A DNA stretch of 64,000 nucleotides from Verrucomicrobia bacterium S94 (GCA_004299845.1 CP036201.1:930001-994000); one strand, 5' to 3'; positions 24,852 to 34,562 are shown, counted from the stretch's first letter. Numbers and translations: made by a program. Notes: generated from the sequence alone by a model not told the origin.

Positions 24852-25690
24852 TTAAGATTCCTGTTGACGGTAGGTGGCGGGAGGTACGCCTATCCATTGT
24901 TTAAAGACCTTGGAAAAGTGGAAGCGGTCGGTGAAGCCGGTCTGGGCAGCGATGTTGTTCCGGAGCAGCCGGGGCTTAAGTATGACTTCCTGACCGAACT
25001 GGATGTTGAGCGTCGATACCACGCCGCATCAATTCTCCGGAGGCGTAGTGCAGTTTGACATCTGGTCGATGCAGGTCCATGGCAAAACCGCCTATCCCAA
25101 CTATCAGGGAATCAATAACCGCTTGTTCATGCATGACTGGTGGAACCGGAAGACTATCTGACCGGCGAGTTTATCCTGAATAAACCCGGTAAATATAAAG
25201 TTCAACTGGTCTATGCATCACAGGCCGCCAAAGACGGGAGCACACTTTCTGAACACACCGGCGCGGTATTTGATCCGAAAGCAAACACCACCGTTGGCGG
25301 CCGGTTTGCACTGACGCTGGGTGACAACACCATGCAACTGACCATTGAAGACGTAAAAAACAAAGAGCGGCCCAGCATATTCATGCAGGCCATGTTGAAT
25401 TTTCAACTGCCGGAAAAAAAACAGTTTGCCCTCTAGCCCGACGCTTCCAAACCCTGGAAAGGGTTTAAGTTCCAGGGCGTTCGACTTGTACCGGTTAAAT
25501 AACGGTCTCGTTCAGTTAGCTATCCATGATAGCGATCCACAAATTCGGTACGGTGGGTAATTATATCGACCTATAGGCCGCTGTTTTTCAGGAGTTCGCA
25601 GGCCCAGGTGATGCGGAGCGTAAACTATCTTCCGGCGCATCCTTTCCATCATGGCCACGAAAACCTGCGCGACGAAGAACGCGTTTCAGG
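24852..25690 (-). pseudogene. AraC-family regulator, split and decayed
   Basis: Two pieces of one AraC-type HTH domain are read on the minus strand. The first, at about 25570-25690, gives a degenerate helix and LRITWACELLKNSGL before a stop. The second, from about 24960 down to the stop at 24852, gives NNIAAQTGFTDRFHFSKVF and KQWIGVPPATYRQQES, the second HTH and the C-terminus. Between them lies about 600 bases containing part of another gene on the opposite strand. The N-terminal sensor domain is not found. It probably once regulated the polysaccharide genes around it. Confidence 0.65.
25003..25436 (+). pseudogene. 3' remnant of an unidentified gene
   Basis: A plus-strand remnant inside the broken AraC gene. 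The first frame gives [19 protein letters not shown] and continues to a break at a GG pair (25139-25140). With one extra G it continues as [20 protein letters not shown] and ends LPEKKQFAL. The last 100 residues look like a beta-sandwich domain ([29 protein letters not shown]) as found at the ends of some fucosidases and other carbohydrate enzymes. No catalytic part is present. It was probably carried in by recombination. Identity is uncertain. Confidence 0.45.
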
Positions 25691-26202
25691 CGTTTGGAAA
25701 AAAACGGGATGAAGGAATCATCTGAAATGAGCTTGGGCGCGAATGGAGGCTTTGCTTATGGAGCAGATGAAGCAACATCGAGATCCCTGCCGTTTATGGG
25801 ATCAGCCTGTGAAATAAGCTCGCTCTGATCATCCCTGCATGCAGGGGGATACTCCTGTTTTTCGCTTCAAGATGGCGCAGAAGTGATTCTGATTAGTGCA
25901 ACCGGATTTTCGAAACACTCGATCCGGTAGAAGGGAAAATCTCAGAGGCATTAAAGCCATACTGGGAAGATTCTTCACATGCACTAGGCCTCGTAGGCGA
26001 TGGCAGGAGGCATTCTTAAGCAAACGTTTCGTAGACGGAGTTTATAACGGAATGTTTTAGTAAATGGTATGAGTCGGAACTTCCTGAAACGCTGTTTACG
26101 CGGGTGACAATGTCTTTCGCATAGATGCTGCGTGTTATGTTATGCGGCTGAAAATGTTCACTACAAAAATCCACGCGGAACCGATAAAAATGAAGGGGAT
26201 CG
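25691..26202. other. about 510 bases without a recognisable gene
   Basis: Short frames on both strands have no protein-like features. The stretch follows the AraC remnant and may include further decayed parts of it (its N-terminal domain would lie here), but nothing could be aligned by eye. Confidence 0.4.
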
Positions 26203-27827
26203 TTATGGGACCAGCTCTTCCCATTTCTCCTTGTTCCATACAACGGGCCGGGGGAAATGGGCTGCGCGCTTTATATATTCCGCCTTTAGGGTTTCGGCCA
26301 GTTCGGGGTTCTGATCGATCAGGTTACGGGTTTCGGCCGGGTCCTTCCGGACGTTGAACAGCTCGAGGCTGGCCGGACCGCCGTCGGGTTGATCTTTATA
26401 CACGCCGGCCTCGATTGTGCCGGTGAAGCGCAGTACATGATCGCCCTGCAGTATGGCCCATCCGCCGGGGGCTTTGTTCCGCTCTTCATTTTTTCCGACC
26501 ATGGAACGATGGCGGTTAAAGCCCCAGGCGTGGGCGTGAATACCGGCCCAGATCAGCCGGTCATGAACTTCTGTGTCATCTTTTCCTGAAAGAATATTCA
26601 GGAGGCTTTTGGCATCGATATTTTCCGGAGGATTCAGGCCGGCGGCGGAAATAAAGGTCGGAATAATATCCATGCTGGAAGCGAGCTGGTCCAGTCGGCC
26701 TTGCGGCGGAATACCTTTCGGCCAGTAGAAGAGCAGGGGCACCCGTATACCGCCCTGACAGAACATTCCTTTGTGGCCGGAGTAGGGGGCGTTGCCCGGC
26801 AGTACGCTGGCTTCGCCGGACATGGCTCCGTTATCGGAGGTAAAGGCTATCAGGGTGTTTTCCAGCCGTCCGGTTGATGCCAGATAATCAAGGATGCGCT
26901 TTATATTCTGGTCTACTGCATAGAGGTGGGCATAAAAATTGGAAAGGTTATAGGAGGGGGAGTTGAACCCCTTCCAGTATTTTTTCGGGGCATTGGGTTC
27001 AAGGTAGTCATGCACTGCATGATAATGCAGCTGGACATAAAAGGGTTTGTTTTTCCGCTCTTTGATGAAGGCGAGTGCTTTGTCGGTAAAGACTTCCGTG
27101 TTGTAGCCACTTTGTCGTCCGGCATGTTCAAAATTTTCCCAGACCAGCGGTGAATCATAGAACTGACTGGCCCAATTGTTATAGCCGTAATAGTAGTCAA
27201 ATCCGTTATTCAACGGATTCTGGGCGGGAACTACGGAGCCGTAATAGCCGGCCTCCCAGGCTTCGTTCCAGATTTCGGGATATTTTTGATTCAGTTGTCC
27301 CCACCAGATGGTTTCAGTGATTCCATGTTCCGCTAAAACATCCTGAATGACCTGCTGATCCCGTTTGCCTACATGCCACTTTCCGATATGTGCAGTGGCA
27401 TAACCGGCTTCGTGCAGTATATGGGCAAGGTGTTCACCCGGTTTAATTCCGCCGCTTTCGACATCCATATTGGTATACACACCGGCATCCGGTGGGATTT
27501 TTCCGGTGGCAATGGCCAGACGGGACGGGCGCAAAGGCTGCTGGCGGCATAGGCGTGGGAGAAAAAGGCTCCGCTTCGGGCCAGTTTCGTCAGTGTGGGC
27601 ATTGCTTTTTTTGAAAATTCAAGTGCCTGTTCGGGGGTGTATTCCTGGGTCCGGGCAACGCGTTCTTTAAAGTAGAGATCAAACTGATCGACCGTCAAAT
27701 CATCGTTGTAGAACTGACAGTGGCCCACGCCGAGATCGTCGAGCATGATAAACAGCAGATTAGGGCGCTCCGCCGGGAAGGCCGGGAGCGAAATGGTCAG
27801 CAGTGCAAAAAGGAGAATTGATTTCAT
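26203..27827 (-). CDS. secreted sulfatase (S1 family), frame broken at the active-site motif
   Basis: The gene starts at ATG 27827 with AGGAG upstream and a signal peptide MKSILLFALLTISLPAFP. It has PNLLFIMLDDLGVGHCQF with the metal-binding aspartates. The frame breaks at plus-strand GGG (27527-27529). One added C on the coding strand gives SSLCAPSRLAIATGKIP, so the formylglycine motif C99-A-P-S-R103 is restored and the total is 541 residues. Later motifs are IGKWHVGKRD, FYVQLHYHAVHDYL and IAFTSDNGAMSGEASVLPG. The C-terminus has ELFNVRKDPAETRNLIDQNP. An insertion of about 50 residues between the metal motif and the active-site cysteine sets it apart from the other two sulfatases. Confidence 0.85.
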
Positions 27828-27836
27828 GATGCATCA

Positions 27837-27848
27837 GCATACGTATGC
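27837..27848. promoter_or_regulatory. 12-bp perfect palindrome upstream of sulfatase
   Basis: GCATACGTATGC lies 9 bases before the sulfatase start at 27827 and directly next to the terminator of the GH29 gene region. It could be an operator, or a chance palindrome. Confidence 0.3.
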
Positions 27849-27853
27849 ATAAA

Positions 27854-27884
27854 AAAAGGTCAACCGGTGTTCGGCTGACCTTTT
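27854..27884. terminator. rho-independent terminator after GH29 gene
   Basis: AAAAGGTCA and TGACCTTTT with CCG/CGG inside the loop form a stem flanked by A and T runs. It lies 25 bases downstream of the GH29 stop and just upstream of the sulfatase start. Confidence 0.75.
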
Positions 27885-27908
27885 GACTCATTCAGCATCC
27901 GAAAGAAT

Positions 27909-28934
27909 TTAATCCAGTCCGACGAGATCGATGTTTTTGCGCAGGCGCATCAGGGCATCGATCCAGCGCTGCGGCATACGGCCGCGTTTGTCGGGCGGGC
28001 AGTTGAGCAGGAAGTTGACGCCCCGGCCGGTGGTACTCATGTACATACCGAGCAGGTCTTTGTCGGAACGGACGGCGTCGTCTTCCGCGTAGAACCATTC
28101 GCGACCGATGGTGTCGTTGGTTTCTCCCGGAATATAATAGTTTTTGCCGAGAATTTCCTTCCACTGGAAATAATCCTTTTTAGCATGGCCGTTGTAGGCA
28201 TTAGGGAAGTTGCGTTCCAGGGTCATGATGTCTGAAGGCCAGGCAAAGGTGGGGTCGAAGGTTGTTCCGTTCTGGCAGGAGTGATTGTAGGCAAAGAACA
28301 TTTCCGGCTTACGCTCGGTAACGTGTTCGTAAAATTCAATGCGTTTATCGAGCGGCAGTACCTTCGGCATATCCACCCAGAAATAATCGGGGTTATAGGT
28401 GTCGATCAGTTCATCGCACTGGTTCCACATGAATTCGCGGAAGGCATCATTGGTGGTGGTCATGCCCAGGGCATATTCGTTCCAGTCTTTGGTAACCGGC
28501 ATGCCGAACAGGTTGGTGTTATCCCATGCACAATAGTAGAAGCCGACTTTGAGGCCTTTTTCGCGGCAGGCGGTGACGTATTCGCCAACGACATCGGTGG
28601 TGTTTCTGCTGTTTTTGACCGAATAGTCGCCATAGGCGCTGGGCCAGAGTGCGTGTCCGGCTACATGTTTGGTGGTCAGTACGGCATACTGCATGCCTGC
28701 ATCGCGTGCTACGGAAATCCATTCATCCACGTTCAGATCGGTAGGGTTATAGGTTTCAATCGGTTCGCAGGCGCTGAGTTCGAGTCCGTCGAAGGTCGAC
28801 ATGCCCCAGTGGATAAACATGCCGTATTTCCACTGCATGAACTCCTGCAGTTTTTCAATGCTCAGGCGCTGCTCGCCTCGGCCCTCGTCGGTCACCAGTT
28901 TGATGTTGTTCTGATCAGGTATCGGGTCAGCCAT
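27909..28934 (-). CDS. GH29 alpha-L-fucosidase/alpha-L-galactosidase, cytoplasmic
   Basis: Removes terminal alpha-L-fucose or, in some members, alpha-L-galactose. The protein has 341 residues with GGAG before the ATG. The TIM-barrel has [15 protein letters not shown] near the N-terminus, [17 protein letters not shown] with the conserved histidines, and the nucleophile D188 in DYFWVDMP. The C-terminal beta-sandwich of long family members is missing: the protein ends after [12 protein letters not shown]. No signal peptide, so it acts in the cytoplasm on imported oligosaccharides. Porphyran-degrading clusters of other bacteria carry GH29 enzymes for L-galactose, so the neighbouring GH16, GH2 and sulfatases make that a plausible substrate (inference). 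Confidence 0.88.
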   Translation of the reverse strand: MADPIPDQNNIKLVTDEGRGEQRLSIEKLQEFMQWKYGMFIHWGMSTFDGLELSACEPIETYNPTDLNVDEWISVARDAGMQYAVLTTKHVAGHALWPSAYGDYSVKNSRNTTDVVGEYVTACREKGLKVGFYYCAWDNTNLFGMPVTKDWNEYALGMTTTNDAFREFMWNQCDELIDTYNPDYFWVDMPKVLPLDKRIEFYEHVTERKPEMFFAYNHSCQNGTTFDPTFAWPSDIMTLERNFPNAYNGHAKKDYFQWKEILGKNYYIPGETNDTIGREWFYAEDDAVRSDKDLLGMYMSTTGRGVNFLLNCPPDKRGRMPQRWIDALMRLRKNIDLVGLD

Positions 28935-29041
28935 AATTTATATCTCCAATGTTCAAAAGTGAGCATGGATGATCAGTGAACGGGTGGAGGAAATCCACCT
29001 GAAAACGTTGACGGTTTTCAGGAATTTATACGATTCACCGG

Positions 29042-30105
29042 TTAATTTGAGGCCATGACTTTTTCGAGCAGTTCACGATCCTCTTTACAGAGCAGTTTGA
29101 TCGGAACCCGGATTTCTTTCCCGCCTTTTTTTTCCAGATAGGCATAGCCGTGTTTTGCTTTGACCAATCTGGCTATGGTGGCGCTTTTTCCGTTGGCGGA
29201 TTTCCATTCGCGCGGATGTTCCCGAAGTTTTTTCAGCTGCCAGTCGGCCAGTGAGCCGTCGGTTGGAACGAGAACATAGGCGCGCACCCAGTCGATATAG
29301 GTGGTGTTGCGTTCGGGATCATTAACTTCCTCGGGGGTCGGCGGGGTTTCCCAGTCATAGGTTTCCGTTACCATATTGATATGCATTGGGTGACGGAACG
29401 GTTCGTCGACCAGCGAGGTGTCGAATTCCACAGTGCCGACGTGTTCGTTGTTCAGATAGAAATGGCACTTGCTCGCATTTTCCCACCAGCATCCGTAGAT
29501 ATAAAAATCCTCATCGGATTTGGTAGGCAGTCTGGCCTTGTTCCCGACGTTCCGGCTTTCACCGCCATGCCAGACGTGGGTGTTGGAATTCATATAATGC
29601 GCAAACTTATCGTTGCGCTTGGATCCGCCGACGGTTTCAAGAATATCCAGTTCCTGGGCGATTCTTCCGACGCCCGGATAATGCTGTCCCGAATTACTCA
29701 TCCAGAATGTGGACGACATGGAGATGCTCGAAGCACGCAGTCGGCATTCATAATAACCGAAATAGGCTTCTGTTTTTCTGGAAACAACCGCTGCGCCACC
29801 CAGCGTGAACGTCTGTCTGCGCTCCGTAATCGGTTCATCCAGTGTTCCATTGGTCAGCTGAAGCATGCCGTCTTTAACCGATACGTTTTCCGGCATAAAC
29901 CGGGCCGGCGGACGTCCCCGCCAGCGCGGATGATGATCATACCATTTTTCGCGATCGAGGCTGTCTCCGTTGAATTCATCGGTGAAATCCTCATTCACGA
30001 CCCACATGAAGCCTTTAGGGCCGGCGGCGGTTCCGCAAAGGCCGCGCCGGTAAGAAAAACGCCGAGGGTCGGAAGCTTCCATAGATTGGAGAAAAAATTA
30101 GTCAT
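29042..30105 (-). CDS. GH16 endo-beta-galactanase-like enzyme, secreted, frame broken near N-terminus
   Basis: Family 16 jelly-roll endo-hydrolase, closest in plan to beta-agarases and beta-porphyranases. ATG 30105 opens a signal peptide MTNFFSNLWKLPTLGVFLTG with cleavage after AFA. The frame breaks at plus-strand GGG (30018-30020); one added C gives EPPPAPKGFMWVVNEDF and a 354-residue protein. Substrate-cleft parts include KWYDHHPRWRGRPPARF, typical of agarase-type members. The catalytic motif ELDILE places the nucleophile, assisting Asp and acid/base at about E152, D154 and E157. A C-terminal tail of about 80 residues follows the catalytic domain. Its start overlaps the methyltransferase-like gene by eight bases. 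Confidence 0.85.
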
Positions 30106-30631
30106 TGTGAGCGATCTCAAAGTTGTTTGCTTTGAAACGTTTCTGCGACTGCTTTGTTGGACACGAAAGGATTCCAATATTTTTCGGTCCCTTGAAATCA
30201 AAGGTGATTCGCTCGAAAGAAACCTGATGGCGGACATAATAATTCTCGATGGCCTCCACCAGTTCATCGCGCCCCAGTTTTTCTTTCGACCAGAAATTAC
30301 AGCAGGGAATAACCAGAACCGGTCGGATCAGTGCGGATTCGGCCACCGGTCGGGTGGCCTCATCGCAGTGGAGGCCGATAATGAGGTCATAATAATCCGC
30401 CATTGATGAAAGATATTCCGCCTCCCGGTTCGGGACGCCTTTCATGGTCCAGCCGCGCGGGTCGATCACTTCAGCATTGTAGTTATACTGCTTGCGCAGC
30501 ACGCGGCTCAGCATACCCTGACCGCCCGCCACGTCGGCAATATATTGAATACTGCTTCCGAACCGGTCATAGACAAATTCGGCGAGGACATCAAATCGCG
30601 CCGGATCACCATGGAATTTTTTTCTGCCCAA
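30098..30631 (-). CDS. putative SAM-dependent methyltransferase-like protein
   Basis: The protein has 177 residues. It starts at a TTG (30631) with AAGGA upstream; no in-frame ATG is near. A glycine-rich motif YIADVAGGQGMLSRVL followed by AEVIDPRGW resembles motifs I and II of class I methyltransferases. LIIGLHCDEATRP and VLVIPCCNFWSKE fit the later strands. The substrate is unknown. It is the upstream partner of the GH16 gene, overlapping it, which is an unusual pairing, since algal galactans do carry O-methyl groups, but enzymes that remove these are P450s, not methyltransferases. The pairing may be chance. Confidence 0.6.
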   Translation of the reverse strand: MGRKKFHGDPARFDVLAEFVYDRFGSSIQYIADVAGGQGMLSRVLRKQYNYNAEVIDPRGWTMKGVPNREAEYLSSMADYYDLIIGLHCDEATRPVAESALIRPVLVIPCCNFWSKEKLGRDELVEAIENYYVRHQVSFERITFDFKGPKNIGILSCPTKQSQKRFKANNFEIAHND

Positions 30632-30678
30632 TTTAACCGTTCCTTTTGCGTTTGGCAGGCGGTCTGCCTGTGTTGGTA

Positions 30679-33138
30679 CTAAAGGATGCCGTCTACCGGA
30701 TTCCAGGCAATTTCAATGGGGTCGACTTTCCCGAGGATACCGGGGACATGCGGCGGTTTTTTCCAATGGTTTGAAATCAGTTCAATTTCTGCGGTTTTGA
30801 GTCCGTCGGCTTCCGCCCGAAGCACCGCTTTTTTGCCGGTCATCTGCACGATGGCCTGACTGAGTCCGTAGAAAGCGGAGCTTTCGGTGCTCTTCGGCGG
30901 TTCGTGGCTGGTGGGGTTGCCGTTGCCGGTTCCCAGAATCTTTGCGTCGCCTTCAACCGAGTACCGGATTTTATGGTCGGCGGTTGGAACAAAACGACCG
31001 TCGGTATCGATAATTTCGGCTTTTACCACGAAAGTGCCGTCGGACTCGGCTGTCAGGCGGATGGCTGCCGGGACGCCGACGGTTTCATTAGCGGTTCGAA
31101 GAATCTCCCGGCCCTCCGCACTGTATCCGATTGCTTCAAGTTTTCCGGGACGGTATTCCACGAACGTTTCGAAATAGCCGTTGGTTTCCACGCTTTTGCG
31201 TTCCAGTGTTTTTCCGTTGAGGATCAGTTCCACTTCCGCGCAGTTGGTATAGGCGCGGACTTTAATAGGCTGTCCCTCTTTACCCGCCCAGTTCCAGTGC
31301 GGGAAGAGGTGGAGCAGCGGTTCCGAATTCCACCAGGCTTTATAGTAGAAATAGGCGTCTTTCGGGAAGCCGCACAGATCCATCAGGCCGAACCGGGTGA
31401 CGGTTGCCGGCCAGTCGAAGGGGTAGGTTTCACCACGATAGTCGAAGCCGGTCCAGAGGAAGGTTGCGGCCAGGAAATCACGGCTGGCACACGCTTTCCA
31501 GGTTTTATCGATGGGGGATCCCCACGGAGTGAGGCCGTTGTTATACGCACTGGCTACACCTTTTAGGTGTTCGTTTTCCCAGCAGATTCCACCGTGGCCG
31601 AAGTCATTCAACTCAATCGGTTTTCCGTCATAGTATTCAATGTCGTAGAGTCCGCGGGTTGCAAATGAACCGCCGGTTTCGCTGCCGATGAGGGGCCAGT
31701 TCGGGTAGCGCTCGTGAAACTGGTCATAGCGCGTATCGTCTACTCCATGATCGGTAATGTTGTAGTTGGCGCCGAAGACATCGAGGTGGAAATTCTGGCT
31801 GTCATGGAATTTGGCAATGCTGAGCCAGTCGCAGTTCATGGAATAGACCGCCGGACGGGACGGATCGAGTTTATGGACCAGGTTCTGCATTTTCCGCAGC
31901 TGTTTCACGCCGATGTTGGTAGACTGTACCTTCATCTCTTCATTACCGAGCGACCACATGATGACGCAGGCATGGTTGCGGTCGCGCTTCATCAGATCCT
32001 CCAGCTGCTGGAGGAATTCAGGCGAAGAGCCGGTGAGGCGCGTTTCATCCATTACCATAATGCCGAGGCGGTCGCAGATGTCGAGCAGGGCCGGAGTGGG
32101 CGGGTTATGCGCACAACGCAACGCGTTGGCCCCCATTTTTTTCATCTGCAGCATGCGCCATTCCTGCAGTGCGTCGGGGATAGCTGTTCCGACGCCGGCG
32201 TGGTCCTGATGATTGCAGACTCCGCGGATTTTCAACGGTTCGCCATTGAGGAAAAAGCCTTTTTCCCCGTCAAAACGGATATCTTTCACGCCGAACGGGG
32301 TACGTATTTCATCAACGATTTCGCCATTGATGCTGATGCTGCTGATCAGGGTGTAAAGAACCGGGTTGTCGGGGCTCCATTTTTGGGGGTCGGAAAGTTC
32401 AAGTGTCTGGAATGCCGTTCGGGATTCCTCTGTTTCAACCGTGAGGGCGGTTTGATCGACCTGTTCTGCATGGTCCGAGGCGTTGATGATGGTGGACTGA
32501 ACGAAAACTTCTGCATCGGTTTCCAGATCGTTACGGACCGTGGTTTCAATGTTAACGCGGTTGTCTTTGGTATGCACAAAGATGCCGGAGTAGGGTACGT
32601 GCACCGGGTGGGTTTTAACCATGCGTACATCGCGGTAGATTCCGCCGCCTTCGTAGGACCAGAGTTCGGGCAGAGTGGCGTCGCAGCGAACCGCAATTAC
32701 ATTGTTTCTGCCGTAATTGAGCACTTCGGAGGCATCGAGTGAAAAGCTGGTGTAGCCGCTGAGGTGGCGCAGCATAAAGTGGCCGTTGATCCAGACGCTG
32801 GAATCGCGGAAAATACCGTCGAATTCAAAATGGATGCGGCAGCCTTCGTCTTCTTTCGGCACAAAGAAGGTTTTGCGGTACCAGGCGATACCTTTCTGAA
32901 TGGATCCGTGGCCGACTTCGGCATCGGGTGTGAAAGGATTTTCCTGCAGAAAATCGTGGGGCAGGTCGACGGTCTGCCAGTCGAGATCGTCATAGCCGAC
33001 TTCGGAAAGGCCGTGGTTGCCGGATTTGATCCAGGAAGGGTTTTCATAGAACCGTTCATGGATGGCCTGAAAGCCCTGCTTTTTTACATCCTGCTGGATA
33101 AAGCGCCAGCCGGGATTCATGGATAAAATTTCTCTCAT
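30679..33138 (-). CDS. GH2 beta-galactosidase-like enzyme, cytoplasmic
   Basis: The protein has 819 residues with GGAG before ATG 33138. It carries the family layout: an N-terminal sugar-binding jelly roll (residues 45-180) with LPHDFLQENPF and GIAWYRKTF, an immunoglobulin-like domain, the TIM barrel from about 290 (NGEPLKIRGVCNHQDHAGVG), then C-terminal beta-domains. The acid/base is E400 in MWSLGNEE and the nucleophile E487 in LIGSETGG. The barrel also has GANALRCAHNPPTP. No signal peptide is seen, so it acts inside the cell. With GH29 it would remove alternate residues of a galactan oligosaccharide. It may also be a beta-glucuronidase or mannosidase; specificity is not fixed by sequence. 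Confidence 0.88.
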   Translation of the reverse strand: MREILSMNPGWRFIQQDVKKQGFQAIHERFYENPSWIKSGNHGLSEVGYDDLDWQTVDLPHDFLQENPFTPDAEVGHGSIQKGIAWYRKTFFVPKEDEGCRIHFEFDGIFRDSSVWINGHFMLRHLSGYTSFSLDASEVLNYGRNNVIAVRCDATLPELWSYEGGGIYRDVRMVKTHPVHVPYSGIFVHTKDNRVNIETTVRNDLETDAEVFVQSTIINASDHAEQVDQTALTVETEESRTAFQTLELSDPQKWSPDNPVLYTLISSISINGEIVDEIRTPFGVKDIRFDGEKGFFLNGEPLKIRGVCNHQDHAGVGTAIPDALQEWRMLQMKKMGANALRCAHNPPTPALLDICDRLGIMVMDETRLTGSSPEFLQQLEDLMKRDRNHACVIMWSLGNEEMKVQSTNIGVKQLRKMQNLVHKLDPSRPAVYSMNCDWLSIAKFHDSQNFHLDVFGANYNITDHGVDDTRYDQFHERYPNWPLIGSETGGSFATRGLYDIEYYDGKPIELNDFGHGGICWENEHLKGVASAYNNGLTPWGSPIDKTWKACASRDFLAATFLWTGFDYRGETYPFDWPATVTRFGLMDLCGFPKDAYFYYKAWWNSEPLLHLFPHWNWAGKEGQPIKVRAYTNCAEVELILNGKTLERKSVETNGYFETFVEYRPGKLEAIGYSAEGREILRTANETVGVPAAIRLTAESDGTFVVKAEIIDTDGRFVPTADHKIRYSVEGDAKILGTGNGNPTSHEPPKSTESSAFYGLSQAIVQMTGKKAVLRAEADGLKTAEIELISNHWKKPPHVPGILGKVDPIEIAWNPVDGIL

Positions 33139-33321
33139 AGCTCTGCTCCAGTAAAAATCAGCGCGTTGTTAAACCACGAAGGGTCAATGGAACGCGAAAC
33201 TAAAAACATGTACGAATCTCAGATTTTGATCTGTATTTTCTGCCTTGGAGGCGCGGGGGACATATCGGTTTCTGTCATCCGTATACCGCGCTCTCCGGGG
33301 AATTAACAATCTTCAGTGTGC

Positions 33322-33358
33322 AAAAAGACCGGATAGGGTTTCCCCGTCCGGTCTTTTT
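33322..33358. terminator. rho-independent terminator
   Basis: AAAAAGACCGGA and TCCGGTCTTTTT form a strong stem with loop TAGGGTTTCCCCG. It lies 27 bases downstream of the stop of the propeller hydrolase gene at 33385 and ends that transcript. Confidence 0.85.
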
Positions 33359-33384
33359 GGTTTCCGGTATATTCCGAACTGCGG

Positions 33385-34410
33385 TCAGTCGACTTTCAGT
33401 ACGGCACCGGAGGAGGTGTTGTATTTTCCGCCGACCATAGCGAAGAAGACATAATCCGGTTTGCCGTCCTTCAGCAGTACCTGTGTGCGTTCAAAGCGGC
33501 CTTCGCGTTCGAGGCCGTTCGGCGGTTCCGGCAGATATTTCCGTCCTTCGTAGAACGCGACAGTCGGTTCGCCCCAGTTGATTCCGTCTTCAGATTCAAA
33601 CATCAGACCGTATTCGTGGTTCCAGTAGCCCATATCACGCATGATCATTTTAAATTTGCCGTCTTCGATCCAGATATAGGCATCTTCCGACTGTGCATTT
33701 TCACCGAGGTGGCTGAGGTCGATGATGGGGCCGTCGCCGACTTTTTCCCAGGGGCCTTCCAGTTTTGTGGCTTTGGCGAGGCCGTACTGTCGGTTGGTGT
33801 GGCGGCCGACATCCGCCGTCGCCACGCGGAGTCCGCCTTCAAGGTCTTTTTCCCAGTCAGTGGCGCGCCAGGATTTGTAATAGAGCCAGAGTTCGCCGTT
33901 CGGATGCTGGACGAAAGCCGGGTTGGTGGTGCAGACCGAGTTCCAGGCATTGGGGTCGGGATCGGGTTCGATCAGCGGTTTGTCTACGCGTTCCCACGGG
34001 CCGTAGAGGGAATCAGAGGTGGCCATGCCCACCCGTTTAGTGTAAACGGTGCCGTCCTGCGTACCCATGTAAAACAGGACATATTTGTCGCCGACTTTAT
34101 GGATGGTCGGATTGTGACAGGTCATAGCGTCCCACCAGTCGCCGCCGCGGCCCGTAACGGCCACATCGACGGTTTCAAATTCACTTTCCGGCGAATCGGC
34201 CACGGCATGGGCGATTTCGCAGCAGGTGATCCAGCCCTGATGAGCGGCTTCGTTTTTCCAGCGGCTGTAGAATACGTGTACTTTTCCGTCGTCGCCCCAG
34301 ATCGGGGAGCATCCCCAGACATTGTAATCCGGGTCTTCAAGAATGCGGCCGACAGGTTTCAGGCGCTTTTCAAAATCCGATGAAATCGGTTCGGTCTTAT
34401 TCAGTTTCAT
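33385..34410 (-). CDS. five-bladed propeller glycosidase-like protein (GH43/GH117-like), paralogue 1
   Basis: The protein has 341 residues, with GGAG before the ATG and no signal peptide. It starts with a conserved block, VGRILEDPDYNVWGCSPIWG, then HVFYSRWKNE, CEIAHAVADSPE, CHNPTIHKVGDKYVLFYMG, SEDAYIWIEDGKFKMIMRD and GKYNTSSGAVLKVD. These repeated strand patterns (xxYVLFYMG, LWLYYKSW) are those of beta-propeller hydrolases such as GH43 and GH117, and the conserved acidic residues in the blades could be catalytic. It shares about the same sequence with the two plus-strand genes at 37060 and 38203. The family could not be assigned exactly, and the substrate is unknown. Confidence 0.75.
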   Translation of the reverse strand: MKLNKTEPISSDFEKRLKPVGRILEDPDYNVWGCSPIWGDDGKVHVFYSRWKNEAAHQGWITCCEIAHAVADSPESEFETVDVAVTGRGGDWWDAMTCHNPTIHKVGDKYVLFYMGTQDGTVYTKRVGMATSDSLYGPWERVDKPLIEPDPDPNAWNSVCTTNPAFVQHPNGELWLYYKSWRATDWEKDLEGGLRVATADVGRHTNRQYGLAKATKLEGPWEKVGDGPIIDLSHLGENAQSEDAYIWIEDGKFKMIMRDMGYWNHEYGLMFESEDGINWGEPTVAFYEGRKYLPEPPNGLEREGRFERTQVLLKDGKPDYVFFAMVGGKYNTSSGAVLKVD

Positions 34411-34480
34411 TATTTTCTCTCCATATGCTTAAAATGGCTTCCCGGAGGCCGCTGTGCCGGTTCCGTTGATCAGCAGTCTG

Positions 34481-34495
34481 TTATGCTTAACATAA
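34481..34495. promoter_or_regulatory. inverted repeat TTATG-N5-CATAA
   Basis: TTATGCTTAACATAA has 5-base arms and lies 71 bases before the start of the minus-strand propeller gene. It resembles a shortened version of the 18-base operator nearby and may be a second site for the same regulator. Confidence 0.35.
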
Positions 34496-34544
34496 TGCTA
34501 AAAAAACTATCGACAAGTTGCGGCTCATCCTGCATAACCTCTAA

Positions 34545-34562
34545 TATGTTTACATTAACATA
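34545..34562. promoter_or_regulatory. operator-like inverted repeat TATGTT-N6-AACATA, second copy
   Basis: TATGTTTACATTAACATA differs at one position from the sequence at 23093-23110 and both are preceded by A. It lies in the divergent region between a propeller hydrolase (minus) and the GH94 gene (plus), 69 bases before the latter. Sharing between two carbohydrate promoters suggests a common regulator. Confidence 0.6.
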
